Positions 62,564 through 64,000 of a DNA stretch of 64,000 nt are shown here, one piece after another. Below the pieces are notes generated by a model. That model was not told the DNA's origin, ran no database searches, and saw nothing but the letters and a program-made list of their open reading frames with translations. Source of the DNA: JBGNFV01 sp049645705 (GTDB lineage Bacteria; Bacteroidota; Bacteroidia; Cytophagales; Cyclobacteriaceae); NCBI GenBank assembly GCA_049645705.1, contig JBARUK010000098.1, positions 67,668 to 131,667 on the forward strand, given 5' to 3'. Position 1 is the first letter of the stretch, and each line of letters opens with the position of its first letter. The position numbers and the translations under genes were made by a program.

Positions 62564-63860
62564 GATACTGCTAGTCACTGCAAGAGAATACCTGACCAGG
62601 GTAAAGAAAAAATCTTTTCTGCTGATCACTATTCTCACGCCTATAATCATCGTGACGGTGTTCGGGCTGTTTGCCTACTTTGCCCTTAACTCCGGAGATA
62701 CTAAAACCATACAGGTAGTAGACGAAAGCGGTCGCTTCGCACAGGCATTTAAGGAGTCGGACCGCCTGCACTTTGTGTATGTGAGTAAGTCGCTGGACGA
62801 GGCCAAAGCAAGCCTTCCTGAATCCGATGCCGAGGGTATACTGTATATCCCTACTATAGATTTCGACTCGCCGGAGGGCATCAAGTACTTTACTGCCGGC
62901 AGCCCCAGCATGACCACTATCCGCAACATAGAGCGGAATATAGAGTCAGTAGTAGAAGATACACGGCTACAACAATCCGGCCTGGATGCAGAAGTGATAC
63001 GCAACCTGAAGCCGGATATAAACCTGGAGACTTTCCCGCTGGATGAGGACAAAGAAAGTAATGCAGCTGCAGCTTCAATCACAGGCTATGTGCTATCCCT
63101 CTTTACTTACTTCTTTATTTTCCTGTACGGAGCGCAGATCATGCGCGGGGTCATGGAAGAGAAGACCAGCCGCATTGTCGAAGTGATCATCTCATCAGTA
63201 AAGCCGCTGCAGCTACTATACGGTAAAATACTCGGCGTGGCAGCGGTAGGGCTTACCCAGTTCCTGATATGGATCATACTGCTGGCTAGCTTATCTACCG
63301 CAGGTACGGCCCTCATGAGTGGAAAGATATCGGACTCGCAGAGAGCCCAAATGGAAGAGATAAACTCTGCTCAGCCGGGTGGTAACCAGGGTAGTACCGA
63401 AAGCATAGAGAAGTTTCAGGCAGCCGTAGATAGCATCAATATTGTCGAGACCATAGCCGTCTTTCTCTTCTACTTCCTTGGTGGCTACCTGCTGTACGGC
63501 GCACTATTTGCCGCGGTGGGTTCTGCGGTAGATTCGGACACCGACTCTCAGCAGTTTATGATGCCGATAACCATACCGCTTATCCTGTCAGTATTCGCCC
63601 TTGGCTTTGTACTGGACGACCCGGATGGCCCTCTTGCCTTCTGGCTGTCCATAGTGCCCTTTACCAGTCCGGTGATCATGCTGGCACGGCAGCCCTTTGG
63701 TGTGGACACGTGGGAGCTGATCCTGAGTATGGTCATGCTTATAGGAGGATTTATGTTTACCACCTGGGTAGCCAGCCGGATATACCGTGTAGGTATACTG
63801 ATGCATGGCACTAAGGTCAACTACAAGGTCCTGGCCAAGTGGTTTCTGCAGCGCCAGTAA
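62556..63860 (+). CDS. ABC-2 type transporter permease (NatB-like)
   Basis: The 434-residue membrane subunit has one N-terminal helix (about 18-40), a large external domain (about 45-175), and a cluster of five to six helices at the C-terminal half. That layout is the ABC-2_membrane_3/NatB form. The YGAQIMRGVMEEKTSRIVEVIISS segment, the coupling helix region after the first cluster helix, is conserved. It overlaps the ATPase gene and should form the transporter with it. A strong hairpin terminator follows. Confidence 0.9.
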   Translation: MNKILLVTAREYLTRVKKKSFLLITILTPIIIVTVFGLFAYFALNSGDTKTIQVVDESGRFAQAFKESDRLHFVYVSKSLDEAKASLPESDAEGILYIPTIDFDSPEGIKYFTAGSPSMTTIRNIERNIESVVEDTRLQQSGLDAEVIRNLKPDINLETFPLDEDKESNAAAASITGYVLSLFTYFFIFLYGAQIMRGVMEEKTSRIVEVIISSVKPLQLLYGKILGVAAVGLTQFLIWIILLASLSTAGTALMSGKISDSQRAQMEEINSAQPGGNQGSTESIEKFQAAVDSINIVETIAVFLFYFLGGYLLYGALFAAVGSAVDSDTDSQQFMMPITIPLILSVFALGFVLDDPDGPLAFWLSIVPFTSPVIMLARQPFGVDTWELILSMVMLIGGFMFTTWVASRIYRVGILMHGTKVNYKVLAKWFLQRQ

Positions 63861-63872
63861 TACTGTAGTAGC

Positions 63873-63921
63873 AAAAAAAAGAGGCTGTCTCAAAAGTATT
63901 GAGGCAGCCTTTACTTTTTCT
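63873..63921. terminator. Bidirectional terminator at the right edge
   Basis: An 11-bp stem (AGGCTGTCTCA/TGAGGCAGCCT, one G-U) with an A-run on the left and T-rich sequence on the right. It can end the exporter operon and also a gene arriving from the right on the minus strand. Confidence 0.8.
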
Positions 63922-63944
63922 TTCCAGACTGATCTGCTGTAATT

Positions 63945-64000
63945 TTAACGATCTTTTTTTGTCGAAGAAGACAGGCTTTCTACGAAGCCTTTTTGAGCAG
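63945..64000 (-). CDS. Possible C-terminal end of a gene entering from the right (partial)
   Basis: On the minus strand one frame reads into the window edge and ends at TAA (63945-63947) with about 17 residues, AQKGFVESLSSSTKKDR. The position just before a bidirectional terminator fits a real 3' end, but the piece is too short to name and two other frames have stops. Treat as tentative. Confidence 0.25.
   Translation of the reverse strand, partial: AQKGFVESLSSSTKKDR

Noticed and set aside
63861..64000. Insertion-sequence end at the right edge
   Set aside because: The hairpin sequence recalls ends of some IS elements, but it works as a simple terminator and no transposase is recognisable in the 80 nt left.
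1..64000. CRISPR arrays, rRNA and tRNA genes, prophage genes
   Set aside because: I looked for spaced direct repeats, tRNA T-loop signatures in the gaps and phage-type genes and saw none; tRNA detection by eye is not complete.

Overview
The window reads as chromosomal DNA of a Bacteroidota bacterium, most likely order Cytophagales. The grounds are a large PKD-repeat surface protein and a small secreted protein with type IX secretion (T9SS) sorting-like C-termini, promoter elements of the Bacteroidota form TAnnTTTG (with an upstream TTTG at ahcY), near absence of Shine-Dalgarno sequences, many TTG/GTG starts, and a pinensin-type lanthipeptide leader. Gene density is high, with short gaps and frequent 1-17 nt overlaps. 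I found no rRNA, tRNA, CRISPR array, prophage or complete insertion sequence.

Layout. 1-5.4 kb: end of a glycosyltransferase, a polytopic membrane protein and the PKD/T9SS surface protein. 5.4-11.9 kb: an Lrp/AsnC regulator, a DUF4112 protein, a PyrR-like phosphoribosyltransferase, a PAS histidine kinase, panB, icd and a Lon substrate-binding-domain protein. 12-17.8 kb: complex I genes nuoA-nuoB and nuoC-nuoD, separated by an oppositely oriented ZIP-like membrane protein, then nnr (NAD(P)H-hydrate repair) and mtgA. 17.8-23.9 kb: a mini secreted protein, ahcY, birA, rsfS, ftsH and an lpxH-like gene. 24.1-31.7 kb: a three-PAS membrane histidine kinase facing an ABC-HlyD-TolC export operon whose ABC subunit has a degenerate nucleotide-binding domain. 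32-38.5 kb: an FKBP isomerase, an NtrC/NtrY-like two-component pair, a lone acyl carrier protein, a decaying tandem pair of membrane-protein genes, and htpG. 38.6-42 kb: a MORN-like secreted protein, a mini HNH protein, an MsrB-MsrA fusion, an unlisted 59-residue lanthipeptide-like precursor (40882-41061, minus strand) and a secreted toast-rack-like protein. 42.2-48.1 kb: dnaJ-grpE, obgE, adk, hpt, an M42 peptidase and upp. 48.2-57.2 kb: a Ca/Na exchanger, a small membrane protein, sdaA, hemE, a GrpB-like protein, a hybrid kinase facing a second NtrC-type regulator, and an acidic secreted protein. 57.5-63.9 kb: an aminotransferase, a heptose-7-phosphate kinase, trkH and an ABC-2 exporter pair.

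How the genes fit together. Most of the window is housekeeping: respiration and cofactor repair (nuo, nnr, icd), protein quality control (ftsH, htpG, dnaJ, grpE, FKBP, msr), nucleotide salvage (hpt, upp, adk) and envelope synthesis (lpxH, rfaE1, mtgA). The accessory signals most worth following are the orphan RiPP precursor, the export operon with altered ATPase motifs, the interrupted nuo cluster, the tandem membrane-gene remnant, and a hairpin-dominated hpt leader. No lanthionine synthetase is in the window, so any link between the RiPP precursor and the exporter 9 kb away is speculation.
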